A stretch of 64,000 nucleotides of DNA from Leclercia adecarboxylata (lineage in GTDB: Bacteria > Pseudomonadota > Gammaproteobacteria > Enterobacterales > Enterobacteriaceae), in NCBI RefSeq assembly GCF_006874705.1, contig NZ_CP035382.1, forward strand, positions 2,914,001 through 2,978,000, given 5' to 3'. The number at the start of each line of letters is the position of its first letter. Within the stretch, counting starts at the first letter, position 1. Of this stretch, positions 7,698-21,483 are shown piece by piece. The notes under the pieces were generated by a model. It searched no databases and was not told where the DNA came from. It was given only the letters and a program-made list of their open reading frames with translations. The translations under genes were made by a program, and so were the position numbers.

Positions 7698-8771
7698 ATG
7701 AAAGCCATAACCCTTTACGATGTTGCCCGCCTGGCGGGCGTTTCCTATCAAACCGTCTCGCGGGTCATTAATGATGCGGCGCATGTCTCCGCCCGGACCC
7801 GGGAAAAAGTGCTCCAGGCGATGGCCGAATTGCACTATGTCCCCAACCGCGGGGCCCAGCAGCTGGCGGGAAAGCGCACCCGCACCCTGGGGCTGATCAC
7901 CACCGACCTGGCCCTGCATGCCCCCTCGCAGATTGCCTCGGCGGTCAAGACCCGCGCAGGCGAGCGCGGGGCGAGCGTGCTGATCTCCATGGTCGAAAAT
8001 CCGCAGCAGTGTCTTGCGGCAGTGCAGGAGCTGCTGGCGCAGCGCGTGGAGGGTCTGCTGGTCAACGTACCGCTGGAGGACGAGCTGGCAGAAAGTTTGC
8101 AGGCGCAGGCCGCCCCGGTACCGGTGTTATTTCTTGATGTCTCGCCCACCGCCCGGGTGCACAGCCTGGTGTTTGATGCCGAACAGGGCGCAACGCTCGG
8201 CGCGCATCATCTGCTGGCGCTGGGCCATCAGCGGATCGCCCTGCTCGGTGGGCCACGAAGTTCCGTTTCGGCGCGTGCCCGTCTTGCGGGCTGGCTGTCC
8301 ACTCTGGAGGCGGCAGGGGTGGAGCCCTGCGCCATCGCCCAGGGCGACTGGAGCGCTGCCTCGGGTTACGAGAAAGGCCATCAGCTGTTGGCCGGTGCCA
8401 CACTCCCGCAAGCGATTCTGGTGGCAAACGATCAGATGGCGCTCGGCGTGATGCGTGCCTGCGCCGAAAAAGGCATTACCGTGCCGGGCCAGCTCTCGGT
8501 GGTAGGGTTTGACGATACCACCGACAGCGCGTGGTTCACCCCGCCACTGACCACCGTTCGCCAGGCCTTTCGCGAGGCAGGGCTGCGCAGCGTGGAGTGG
8601 CTGCTGGGGCAGCAGGGTCACGCCGGGCAGGAGCCCGCACAAACCCGTCTCCCTGTCACCCTGGTCGAACGACACTCCACCGCCCGGGAAGGGATCCCAC
8701 AGGGGAGTGAAGATCTCGCTCAGCAGCTAAAATCCCTGGCCCTGCTGGCTGAACAGCTGGCGCGCCGTTAA
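7698..8771 (+). CDS. lacI: LacI, lactose repressor
   Basis: This 357-residue LacI-family repressor is closely related to E. coli LacI. The DNA-binding helix-turn-helix LYDVARLAGVSYQTVSRVIN and hinge region NRGAQQLAGKRTR are conserved, as are SLALHAPSQI-like (here DLALHAPSQI) and VANDQMALG in the inducer-binding core. A leucine-rich C-terminal tail (LKSLALLAEQLA) fits tetramerisation. It starts with ATG with only a weak ribosome site upstream. It lies directly before lacZ, with operator copies on both sides. No lacY follows, so inducer entry must depend on another transporter. Confidence 0.93.
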   Translation: MKAITLYDVARLAGVSYQTVSRVINDAAHVSARTREKVLQAMAELHYVPNRGAQQLAGKRTRTLGLITTDLALHAPSQIASAVKTRAGERGASVLISMVENPQQCLAAVQELLAQRVEGLLVNVPLEDELAESLQAQAAPVPVLFLDVSPTARVHSLVFDAEQGATLGAHHLLALGHQRIALLGGPRSSVSARARLAGWLSTLEAAGVEPCAIAQGDWSAASGYEKGHQLLAGATLPQAILVANDQMALGVMRACAEKGITVPGQLSVVGFDDTTDSAWFTPPLTTVRQAFREAGLRSVEWLLGQQGHAGQEPAQTRLPVTLVERHSTAREGIPQGSEDLAQQLKSLALLAEQLARR

Positions 8772-8777
8772 CGCTTT

Positions 8778-11961
<3,184 letters not shown>

Positions 11962-11974
11962 ACTTAATCGCTGA

Positions 11975-11997
11975 TGCGGCCACACCATGTGGCCGCA
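11975..11997. terminator. Hairpin after lacZ
   Basis: TGCGGCCACA and TGTGGCCGCA form a perfect 10-bp stem around a CCA loop. No T run follows, so it may end transcription only partly or mark the 3' end of the lacZ transcript. Confidence 0.5.
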
Positions 11998-12020
11998 CAT
12001 TCACTTCGGAGGTTTATCTG

Positions 12021-12374
12021 ATGAAGTATGTCGATGGTTTTGTGGTGGCCGTTCCTGCGAATAATAAGGAGGCTTATCGCGAGATGGCAGCGAAAGCCGC
12101 GCCGCTGTTTAAGGAGTTTGGCGCGCTTCGCATCGTAGAGTGTTGGGCAGATGATGTACCCGACGGCAAATTAACGGACTTTCGCCTGGCAGTGAAGGCG
12201 GAAGAGAACGAAGAAGTGGTCTTCAGCTGGATCGAATATCCTTCAAAAGCGGTTCGCGACGAAGCGAATCAGAAGATGATGAACGATCCCAGAATGAAAG
12301 AATTTGGCGAATCGATGCCGTTTGACGGTAAACGGATGATTTATGGCGGCTTTTCGCCGCTGCTGGACGAATAG
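12021..12374 (+). CDS. ybaA: YbaA, DUF1428 family protein
   Basis: This 117-residue cytoplasmic protein is nearly identical in length and sequence to E. coli YbaA (MKYVDGFVVAVPA start, PFDGKRMIYGGF near the end). It belongs to the dimeric ferredoxin-like alpha/beta-barrel (ABM-like) families; no enzymatic role is established. GGAGGT lies ten bases before the start. It marks the return to the E. coli gene order after the insert that starts beyond ffs. Confidence 0.92.
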   Translation: MKYVDGFVVAVPANNKEAYREMAAKAAPLFKEFGALRIVECWADDVPDGKLTDFRLAVKAEENEEVVFSWIEYPSKAVRDEANQKMMNDPRMKEFGESMPFDGKRMIYGGFSPLLDE

Positions 12375-12381
12375 GCGTGGT

Positions 12382-12405
12382 GCCCGGCGGCACTTCCCGC
12401 CGGGC
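12382..12405. terminator. Hairpin between ybaA and pdeB
   Basis: GCCCGGCGG and CCGCCGGGC form a 9-bp GC stem, followed by GTTATT. It lies between convergent genes and is two bases from the pdeB stop. Confidence 0.65.
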
Positions 12406-12406
12406 G

Positions 12407-13975
12407 TTATTCGTGTGATTCCGGGTCGAGATTCTGTTCAGCCCACTGAATAAAATCCTCTTTTGGCAGCGCCTTACTGTAAAACCAACCCTGACCGTAC
12501 TGCACACCGTGGCGGCGCAGCCAGGTCAGCTGACCTTCGGTTTCAATCCCTTCCGCCACCATCGCCAGATTGAGCGATCGGGCCATCTCAATGATATGCG
12601 GCGTCACGTTTTTATACTCCAGCGCGTCAACGAATGATTTATCAATTTTCAGGGTATCGATGTCCAGATCCTGCAGGTAGCTGAGACTTGAGTAGCCGGT
12701 GCCGAAATCGTCAATATAGACAGAGTGTCCTGCGCGCCGGAACCCGGCAATAGCGGGGGCACTGACGGTGGGGTCGGCAAAACCCCGCTCGGTAAGCTCC
12801 AGCGCAATCTGCGACGGCGGGAGCTGCCATTGATTCAGAAGACGGCTCAATAGCGGGGGCACTGCACCCGAGATCAAATCCGTGGGGGCAAGGTTAATCG
12901 AGATATGCTGGTCCGGATGCTGGCGTAGCCATTCGCCCATCTCCTCAAACACTTTTTCAACGATCAGGGCGGTTAACTGATTTATCAGGCCCGTCTGCTC
13001 CGCCAGAGAGACGAAAATATCGGGAGACAGATAGCTGCCGTCCTGCTGTGGCCAGCGGGCGAGTGCTTCCGCTCCGGTCAGTCTGCCACTGTTCAGCGCG
13101 ACAATTGGCTGAAAATGGACCTGGAATTCCCGGGCATTGATAGCATCCTGCAGGCGATGCCGGGGGGATTGCAGGCGGCGTAACACGCGCAAGACAAACC
13201 ATGCCGTCAACAAACTGATCAACACGCCAAAAGGCAGCCAGAAATAGAGCTGGTGATGCCAGCTCTCTTTTAATGGCTTCAGGGAAGCCCACGCCACGAT
13301 GGCAAACCCCAGGTCGGGCACATTATGCACATCATACATAGCGCCGTTATGTTGGAAGTGCGAGCTGCCATTGCGCTGCATTTCATTGAACACCTGCATA
13401 TCCAGGCTGTTACTGCTGGCGAAAACAATATTTCGACGGATACCCACCAGCGCAACGTCGATCGGCCAGGATCCAAAGGGGATCACGTCGATCAGCGAGG
13501 CGGGGTCGATCATCACGATATAGTGGCCTGTACCAATGGCGGCCATATAACGTTTAAGATTCAGATCGTTGTGCGAGGTAACCCAGGCCCGATAGCCGTC
13601 GGGGGTGATGCGTAATGCTGGCGGAAAGGGGGCGGCGTGGCTCTCCTGTTCCAGGGAGGAACAGCGTGGCTTGAGATCGTCAACGTAGATCACTTCCTGG
13701 ATATAGCGCCAGGAGAAAGAGGCGCGGCGCATTACCAGCGCATGTTCGCGACTACAGGGAATGCCTTTGAAGGATTGCATTTCGTTCAGAGCGGATTTGG
13801 CCTGGGTAATCACTCTGTCGGTACGGATCTGGACGCGGGCAGAGTAATCGTTCAGGTCATCAACAAACTTATCTTCCGCATTACGATGCGCCAGCCAGAC
13901 GCTCAGGCAGACAGGAACAAGCACTGCAATAATCAGTACGCAGGTCACCACACTAACCAGGTGTCGGGTTGTCAT
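12407..13975 (-). CDS. pdeB: PdeB, CSS-motif cyclic-di-GMP phosphodiesterase
   Basis: This 522-residue inner-membrane protein hydrolyses cyclic di-GMP. The order is: transmembrane segment about 7-30, a periplasmic CSS domain with the C105-S106-S107 motif (disulfide-controlled in the family), a second transmembrane segment about 243-263, and a cytoplasmic EAL domain. The EAL motif is E303-A304-L305, and DDFGTGYSSLSYL is intact, so it should be active. It was formerly named ylaB. A 17-bp sequence (CAATAGCGGGGGCACTG) occurs twice in the gene exactly 100 bp apart, in different frames. Confidence 0.94.
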   Translation of the reverse strand: MTTRHLVSVVTCVLIIAVLVPVCLSVWLAHRNAEDKFVDDLNDYSARVQIRTDRVITQAKSALNEMQSFKGIPCSREHALVMRRASFSWRYIQEVIYVDDLKPRCSSLEQESHAAPFPPALRITPDGYRAWVTSHNDLNLKRYMAAIGTGHYIVMIDPASLIDVIPFGSWPIDVALVGIRRNIVFASSNSLDMQVFNEMQRNGSSHFQHNGAMYDVHNVPDLGFAIVAWASLKPLKESWHHQLYFWLPFGVLISLLTAWFVLRVLRRLQSPRHRLQDAINAREFQVHFQPIVALNSGRLTGAEALARWPQQDGSYLSPDIFVSLAEQTGLINQLTALIVEKVFEEMGEWLRQHPDQHISINLAPTDLISGAVPPLLSRLLNQWQLPPSQIALELTERGFADPTVSAPAIAGFRRAGHSVYIDDFGTGYSSLSYLQDLDIDTLKIDKSFVDALEYKNVTPHIIEMARSLNLAMVAEGIETEGQLTWLRRHGVQYGQGWFYSKALPKEDFIQWAEQNLDPESHE

Positions 13976-14129
13976 GCTCCTGTTTCCTTTTTATAACGCC
14001 GGGCGTGGGGCGCACAAGTCGATGACATTAAAACGGAAAGCTATGCTGAAGTGTAGAACTATTTTAGATGAGTTTACGTGCCGCTTATCCGCCCTGAGTT
14101 GTTTTTCCACCGCCACTCGGATATGCTAA

Positions 14130-14146
14130 TTGTTATGTTATAACAA
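14130..14146. promoter_or_regulatory. Putative Zur operator before rpmJ2
   Basis: TTGTTATGTTATAACAA is a near-palindrome matching the AT-rich Zur sites found before the zinc-free ribosomal paralogues of enterobacteria. It lies 22 bases before the rpmJ2 start. Assignment rests on similarity plus the target gene. Confidence 0.65.
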
Positions 14147-14168
14147 ATCATATTTGTAAGGGGTAAAC

Positions 14169-14309
14169 ATGCAGGTTCTTAATTCATTGCGCAGCGCAAA
14201 ACAACGTCATGCGGATTGTCAGATCGTCAAACGTAAGGGGCGGCTGTATGTGATATGCAAATCCAATCCGCGCTTCAAGGCGGTGCAGGGGCGTAAGAAG
14301 AAACGGTAG
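14169..14309 (+). CDS. rpmJ2: Zinc-independent ribosomal protein L36 paralogue
   Basis: This 46-residue protein ([14 protein letters not shown]... to GRKKKR) is closely similar to E. coli YkgO. It lacks the four-residue zinc ribbon of normal L36, so it can replace it under zinc starvation and free zinc. AAGGGG lies upstream of the ATG and a Zur-like palindrome precedes it. In related genomes the L31 paralogue rpmE2 usually lies just upstream; here the 193-base gap to pdeB cannot hold it. Confidence 0.93.
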   Translation: MQVLNSLRSAKQRHADCQIVKRKGRLYVICKSNPRFKAVQGRKKKR

Positions 14310-14325
14310 GCCAGAACAGGAAGCT

Positions 14326-14354
14326 TGCCGCTAACAGCGAGGCTGTCGGCGGCA
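14326..14354. terminator. Hairpin between rpmJ2 and ylaC
   Basis: TGCCGCTAACAGC can pair with GCTGTCGGCGGCA, with one mismatch, around a three-base loop. There is no T run. It lies between convergent genes. Confidence 0.4.
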
Positions 14355-14368
14355 GGTCAGAGCGGACT

Positions 14369-14833
14369 TCAGGCAGCCACGCGGGCAAGGGTAAAGACGT
14401 CGTAGAAAGAGAGTTCGCCTTTGGTGGCGATCATTTTTTGCAGTTTCTCTTTTTGCTGGGATTCAACCTGAGGTGAATGCAGGATGCTGTCGATCAGCTG
14501 GTTGGGCACATAGCGCGTGTTGTACCACTCACCGTTGTAGCAGACGCGAAAATCGAGCACATCAATATCTTCATAGCGGTAGCGCGGATTAACGTCGAAG
14601 AAGAAGAAGGCGTTAAAGACGACGAATAATACCACCAGGAGCCAGACGGAACCGATCAGCGTGTCCGACTGCAGCATCACCACCAGCGTTGCCAGCCAGG
14701 CGGCATACATAGCAACAAACAGGCCCGGATGTTTGCGAATAAAGCTGATGCTAAAGCGCGGTTTGTTGTCACGCTTTTCGCGTACATTGAGGTCATCAAT
14801 GGTCTCGGTAAGCAGGCGTTGTATCTCGGTCAT
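14369..14833 (-). CDS. ylaC: YlaC, inner-membrane protein
   Basis: The protein has 154 residues with two adjacent transmembrane segments (about 36-52 and 58-75) and a soluble C-terminal domain ([20 protein letters not shown]). It is highly similar to E. coli YlaC, whose function is unknown. In E. coli maa follows toward hha; here maa is missing. Confidence 0.9.
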   Translation of the reverse strand: MTEIQRLLTETIDDLNVREKRDNKPRFSISFIRKHPGLFVAMYAAWLATLVVMLQSDTLIGSVWLLVVLFVVFNAFFFFDVNPRYRYEDIDVLDFRVCYNGEWYNTRYVPNQLIDSILHSPQVESQQKEKLQKMIATKGELSFYDVFTLARVAA

Positions 14834-14954
14834 CTTCTGCCCTTTCTCAAATCAACTTAAAACGGGGGATCCGTGTATTTTAAGTGACCACAATGTTTGT
14901 GGAAAGTAACAGTTACGCTAAGAAAAAACATAACAGTTGCCAGGAAAGGGCGGG

Positions 14955-15107
14955 TCAGATAATGCGGTGGATCTCTTCGGTATGACGCAGCGTCTCCGCT
15001 GGGCGATAAAACGGTCGCCCATCCGGGTGAGGAGCTGCATGCTGGTGGTCTAAAACAGCGTCTAAACGTCTAATGCGGTGTGATGTCCTCTGAAGTGTGT
15101 CACCCAA
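14955..15107 (-). CDS. Possible 50-residue open frame directly after hha
   Basis: A frame beginning with TTG immediately after the hha stop (TGATTG) runs 50 residues: it contains GDTLQRTSHRIRRLD and ends HPDGRPFYRPAETLRHTEEI-HRII. The second half has ordinary enterobacterial codon choice and a protein-like composition, and no better frame exists here. It is unrecognised and has no clear ribosome site of its own. It could be a translationally coupled small gene, a remnant of a lost gene, or chance. Confidence 0.25.
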   Translation of the reverse strand: MGDTLQRTSHRIRRLDAVLDHQHAAPHPDGRPFYRPAETLRHTEEIHRII

Positions 15108-15326
15108 TCAGCGTACGAATTTCCACACGGCGGTAGGAATTTTATCGTACAGCTTATTCATCGTAAGTTCAGCCAGGCGATGATCCGCTGCGGAATAGAA
15201 TACCGCTAACTCATTATCAGAAAGCTCGTATTTATTTTTCTCAATCACACGTTCAAGGGTGTCAATTGACTGACAGCGTCGCAAACGCATCAAATAATCT
15301 GTCTTGGTTAATGGTTTATCAGACAT
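15108..15326 (-). CDS. hha: Hha, H-NS-associated nucleoid modulator and toxin
   Basis: This 72-residue protein is nearly identical to E. coli Hha. It binds H-NS filaments to strengthen silencing of horizontally acquired and virulence genes, and acts as the toxic partner of TomB. The family core [21 protein letters not shown] is conserved, with Cys18 in RRCQ, which is linked to oxygen-dependent inactivation. It follows tomB after eight bases and is surely co-transcribed. Confidence 0.97.
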   Translation of the reverse strand: MSDKPLTKTDYLMRLRRCQSIDTLERVIEKNKYELSDNELAVFYSAADHRLAELTMNKLYDKIPTAVWKFVR

Positions 15327-15334
15327 AAATTCAC

Positions 15335-15727
15335 CTAATTGTTTGTAATAATTTTAACCGGAGAAGCTAACGGGTTAGCCCTGCTTGCATTGACAAAACA
15401 ACGAAAAAGCCGATTGCCCGATTTACGCCATTTCTGCAAATCCTGCGCGTTAATGCCGTAGCTGCTGAATAACATAAAAGTGTCATCCAGGTATTCGTCA
15501 ATTTGCTCAATCAACTTATTATCTTCGTTATACTTAATTTTATAATTAAGGGCGAAGGTTGCTATATGCTCAATCAACTCGTTTAGCTGCAAATTAATGG
15601 CAGAAGTAGGGTCATTGACCCAGCCATGGTTGCTTTCATCGAGATTGGAAAGGCAGTCATGGTACAGGGATTCACAAAGGAATTTCAACTGTGCAATATC
15701 TTGCCTTTTGGGCGAGTATTCGTCCAT
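15335..15727 (-). CDS. tomB: TomB, Hha antagonist
   Basis: This 130-residue protein is the partner that neutralises Hha in an oxygen-dependent way. Residues 1-115 match E. coli TomB (formerly YbaJ) closely, including [20 protein letters not shown]. The C-terminal dozen residues ([16 protein letters not shown]) differ and run a little longer. It is the first gene of tomB-hha; the promoter must lie in the AT-rich gap upstream. Confidence 0.95.
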   Translation of the reverse strand: MDEYSPKRQDIAQLKFLCESLYHDCLSNLDESNHGWVNDPTSAINLQLNELIEHIATFALNYKIKYNEDNKLIEQIDEYLDDTFMLFSSYGINAQDLQKWRKSGNRLFRCFVNASRANPLASPVKIITNN

Positions 15728-16219
15728 AGCGCATCCCCTTTTTGAGTGATTTTTTACTCACCGAACATCGTTGTCGGGAAGGGTACATCTGACTTAACGT
15801 CAACGACTACTGTTATGCCTCTTGCCTTTAACTATAATCTACTCTGAATAGGATTTCACCGCGCTATTACGAAAAATTACAATTACGCAGCATCTTAAAG
15901 GGTTTCCCGAGCACTATGTTATATATTGTTTTATCCCGAGGCGGAGCGCTCTTATCATCAGGCAACATTTTTCTACCGTTTCTATAATCGCTACCAGGCG
16001 CGATCATATACAAAAAAACACCAGGAATACTCTTAATAACTAAGAAGCCGCGCAACAATTTGAGAGTTTGTGTAAGAAGAATGGGCTAAATATGATAAGT
16101 CGTTTAAAGGTGACATAAAATATATAAACCGCCAATAAGCTTATTTTATGATTTTCAATTGCCAAAAAAAAGGCCGCATTAGCGGCCTTTTTAGCTGTTA
16201 ACAGCAGGATGCTGGTCTC
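15728..16219. other. AT-rich gap between tomB and acrB
   Basis: The gap of nearly 500 bases contains the tomB-hha promoter region and the acrB terminator at its right end. A minus-strand frame of 63 residues (15867-16058, TTG start; or from the ATG at 16007) includes LPDDKSAPPRDKTIYNIVLG, which has protein-like composition. I do not recognise it, see no clear ribosome site, and do not call it a gene. Confidence 0.5.
16167..16192. terminator. Terminator after acrAB
   Basis: AAAAAGGCCGC and GCGGCCTTTTT form an 11-bp stem around ATTA, with T runs on both strands. It lies just beyond the acrB stop. Confidence 0.9.
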
Positions 16220-19363
<3,144 letters not shown>

Positions 19364-19382
19364 TTAACGGCTCCTGTTTAAG

Positions 19383-20576
19383 TTAAGACTTAGGTTGTTC
19401 TGACTGGCCGCCTGCGGAGGCTTGTTGTTGATTGTCAGACTTGACCTCTTGCGCTTTAACCTGGGCGCCCGGGCGAACTTTTTGTAAACCGGTAATGATG
19501 ACGCGATCGCCATCTTTCAGACCGTCAGTGACCAGCCATTTGTCACCAATCGCCTGGGTGGCGGTGATCTGACGGACTTCGACTTTGTCTTCAGCGCCAA
19601 TAACCATTGCACTGGCATCGCCGCGCGGCGTTCGGGTCACACCCTGCTGTGGAACCAGCAGTGCGGTTGGGTTAGTCCCTTCTTCCAGGCTTGCACGAAC
19701 GAACATACCCGGTAACAGCGTATGGTTCGGGTTCGGGAAGATGGCACGCAGGGTGATAGAACCGGTGGTCTGATCGACCGTCACGTCAGAGAACTCGAGG
19801 CTGCCGGCCTGTGGGAACTTAATACCGTCGCTGGTGACCAGTTCCACTTTCGCTTTGCCATTTTCCTGCTTCAGGGTGCCGTTCTCCAGCTCCTGTTTCA
19901 GACGCAGGAAATCATTGCTCGACTGGGTAACATCGACATAGATCGGATCAAGCTGCTGCACGGTAGCCAGCGCGTTGGTCTGGCCGCTCTGCACCAGGGC
20001 ACCTTCGGTCACTGACGATTTACCAATGCGACCGCTGATAGGCGAGGTCACTTTGGTATAGGCCAGGTTAATGCGTGCAGTTTCTACCGCGGCTTTCGCA
20101 GCGGTAACGGCGGCGTTAGCCTGTTGAGCATCTGCCTGGGCGCTATCGTATTCCTGTTGGCTGATGTACTGGGTACCCAACAGTTTCTGATAACGGCTGA
20201 CGGTCAGCTGGGCAATTTTTGCCGCAGCCTGGGCTTTAGCCAGATCGCCTTTTGCACTTTCGTAATTAGCCTGATAGGTAGCGGGATCAATCTGATACAG
20301 AGAATCACCTGCTTTAACATCACCACCTTCCGTAAAATTACGTTTCAGGATGATGCCACTCACCTGTGGACGCACTTCAGCAATGCGGTAAGCGCTGGTT
20401 CGGCCGGGTAATTCTGTTGTTATCTGGAGAGGTTCGGATTTGAGCGTCACGACGCCAACTTCTGGCACCTGCTGAGCTCCTTGTTGAGCCTGTTTTTCGT
20501 CACATCCTGTAAGCGCTAAGCTGCCTGAGAGCATCAGAACGATCGCCAGAGGCGTTAACCCTCTGTTTTTGTTCAT
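19383..20576 (-). CDS. acrA: AcrA, periplasmic adaptor of the AcrAB-TolC pump
   Basis: This 397-residue membrane-fusion lipoprotein links AcrB to TolC. The start MNKNRGLTP gives the E. coli length and places the lipobox cysteine at position 25 (LALTGC). The lipoyl halves, the alpha-helical hairpin (residues about 95-170, rich in Ala/Gln) and the beta-barrel segments are recognisable. Divergent from acrR, with the AcrR palindrome between the two. Confidence 0.97.
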   Translation of the reverse strand: MNKNRGLTPLAIVLMLSGSLALTGCDEKQAQQGAQQVPEVGVVTLKSEPLQITTELPGRTSAYRIAEVRPQVSGIILKRNFTEGGDVKAGDSLYQIDPATYQANYESAKGDLAKAQAAAKIAQLTVSRYQKLLGTQYISQQEYDSAQADAQQANAAVTAAKAAVETARINLAYTKVTSPISGRIGKSSVTEGALVQSGQTNALATVQQLDPIYVDVTQSSNDFLRLKQELENGTLKQENGKAKVELVTSDGIKFPQAGSLEFSDVTVDQTTGSITLRAIFPNPNHTLLPGMFVRASLEEGTNPTALLVPQQGVTRTPRGDASAMVIGAEDKVEVRQITATQAIGDKWLVTDGLKDGDRVIITGLQKVRPGAQVKAQEVKSDNQQQASAGGQSEQPKS

Positions 20577-20666
20577 ATGTAAACCTCGAGTTTCCGATTT
20601 CAAATTGATCAATGGATCACGCGTCCACAAACCCATTGCTGCGTTTATATTATCGTCGTGCTATGG

Positions 20667-20690
20667 TACATACATTCATAAATGTATGTA
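20667..20690. promoter_or_regulatory. AcrR operator
   Basis: This 24-bp palindrome has arms TACATACATT and AATGTATGTA, identical to the E. coli AcrR site arms, with a different four-base centre (CATA). It lies in the acrA-acrR divergent promoter and should serve both genes. Confidence 0.9.
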
Positions 20691-20718
20691 AATCTGACTC
20701 CTGTAAATTCACCAAGGT

Positions 20719-21372
20719 ATGGCACGAAAAACCAAACAACAAGCACTTGCGACACGCCAGCACATCCTTGATGTTGCTTTGCGCTTGTTTTCGCAACAGG
20801 GGGTCTCTTCCACTTCGCTGGCACATATTGCTCAGGCGGCTGGGGTAACCCGGGGAGCGATTTACTGGCATTTCAAAAATAAGTCAGATTTATTTGGTGA
20901 AATTTGGGAGCTTTCAGAATCCAGTATTGGAGATCTCGAGACTGAGTATCGGGCAAAATTCCCCGACGATCCACTCTCAGTTTTAAGAGAGATTCTGGTC
21001 TATATCCTTGAGGCGACTGTTATTGAAGAGCGTCGCCGCCTGATGATGGAGATCATTTTCCACAAATGCGAGTTTGTCGGGGAAATGGCCGTTGTGCAAC
21101 AGGCACAGCGCAGTTTATGTCTGGAAAGTTACGACCGTATTGAACAGACCCTGATGCATTGTATTAAAGCTAAAATGTTGCCCGCTAATTTGCTGACCCG
21201 TCGCGCCGCTATCCTGATGCGCAGCTATATTTCCGGCATTATGGAAAACTGGCTTTTTGCCCCCCAGTCTTTTGATCTGCAACGGGAAGCTCGTGATTAC
21301 GTGGCCATCCTGCTGGAGATGTACCAGTTCTGCCCGACGCTACGCGCGCAGCCAGAGTCGCTCCCGGCCTGA
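20719..21372 (+). CDS. acrR: AcrR, TetR-family repressor of acrAB
   Basis: The protein has 217 residues (215 in E. coli). The N-terminal helix-turn-helix (residues about 10-56: [17 protein letters not shown] and [13 protein letters not shown]) is almost identical to E. coli AcrR; the ligand-binding domain is also well conserved ([20 protein letters not shown]). No frameshift or early stop is present, so repression should be intact. Divergent from acrA. Confidence 0.96.
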   Translation: MARKTKQQALATRQHILDVALRLFSQQGVSSTSLAHIAQAAGVTRGAIYWHFKNKSDLFGEIWELSESSIGDLETEYRAKFPDDPLSVLREILVYILEATVIEERRRLMMEIIFHKCEFVGEMAVVQQAQRSLCLESYDRIEQTLMHCIKAKMLPANLLTRRAAILMRSYISGIMENWLFAPQSFDLQREARDYVAILLEMYQFCPTLRAQPESLPA

Positions 21373-21483
21373 CTCCCAGGAATTGTCCAGGAGCCGACAG
21401 TTGATGCTATTTTGCACCCGATTGCCGTGATATTCTTCACGCCGGTCTTTTTTCGTCATTCATCACACGAATTACACATAACT

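Noticed and set aside
11962..12020. Trace of lacY after lacZ
   Set aside because: The 59 bases hold only a hairpin and the ybaA ribosome site.
14834..15107. Remnant of maa between ylaC and hha
   Set aside because: No stretch resembling maltose acetyltransferase could be read in any frame; the only frame here is an unrelated 50-residue one.
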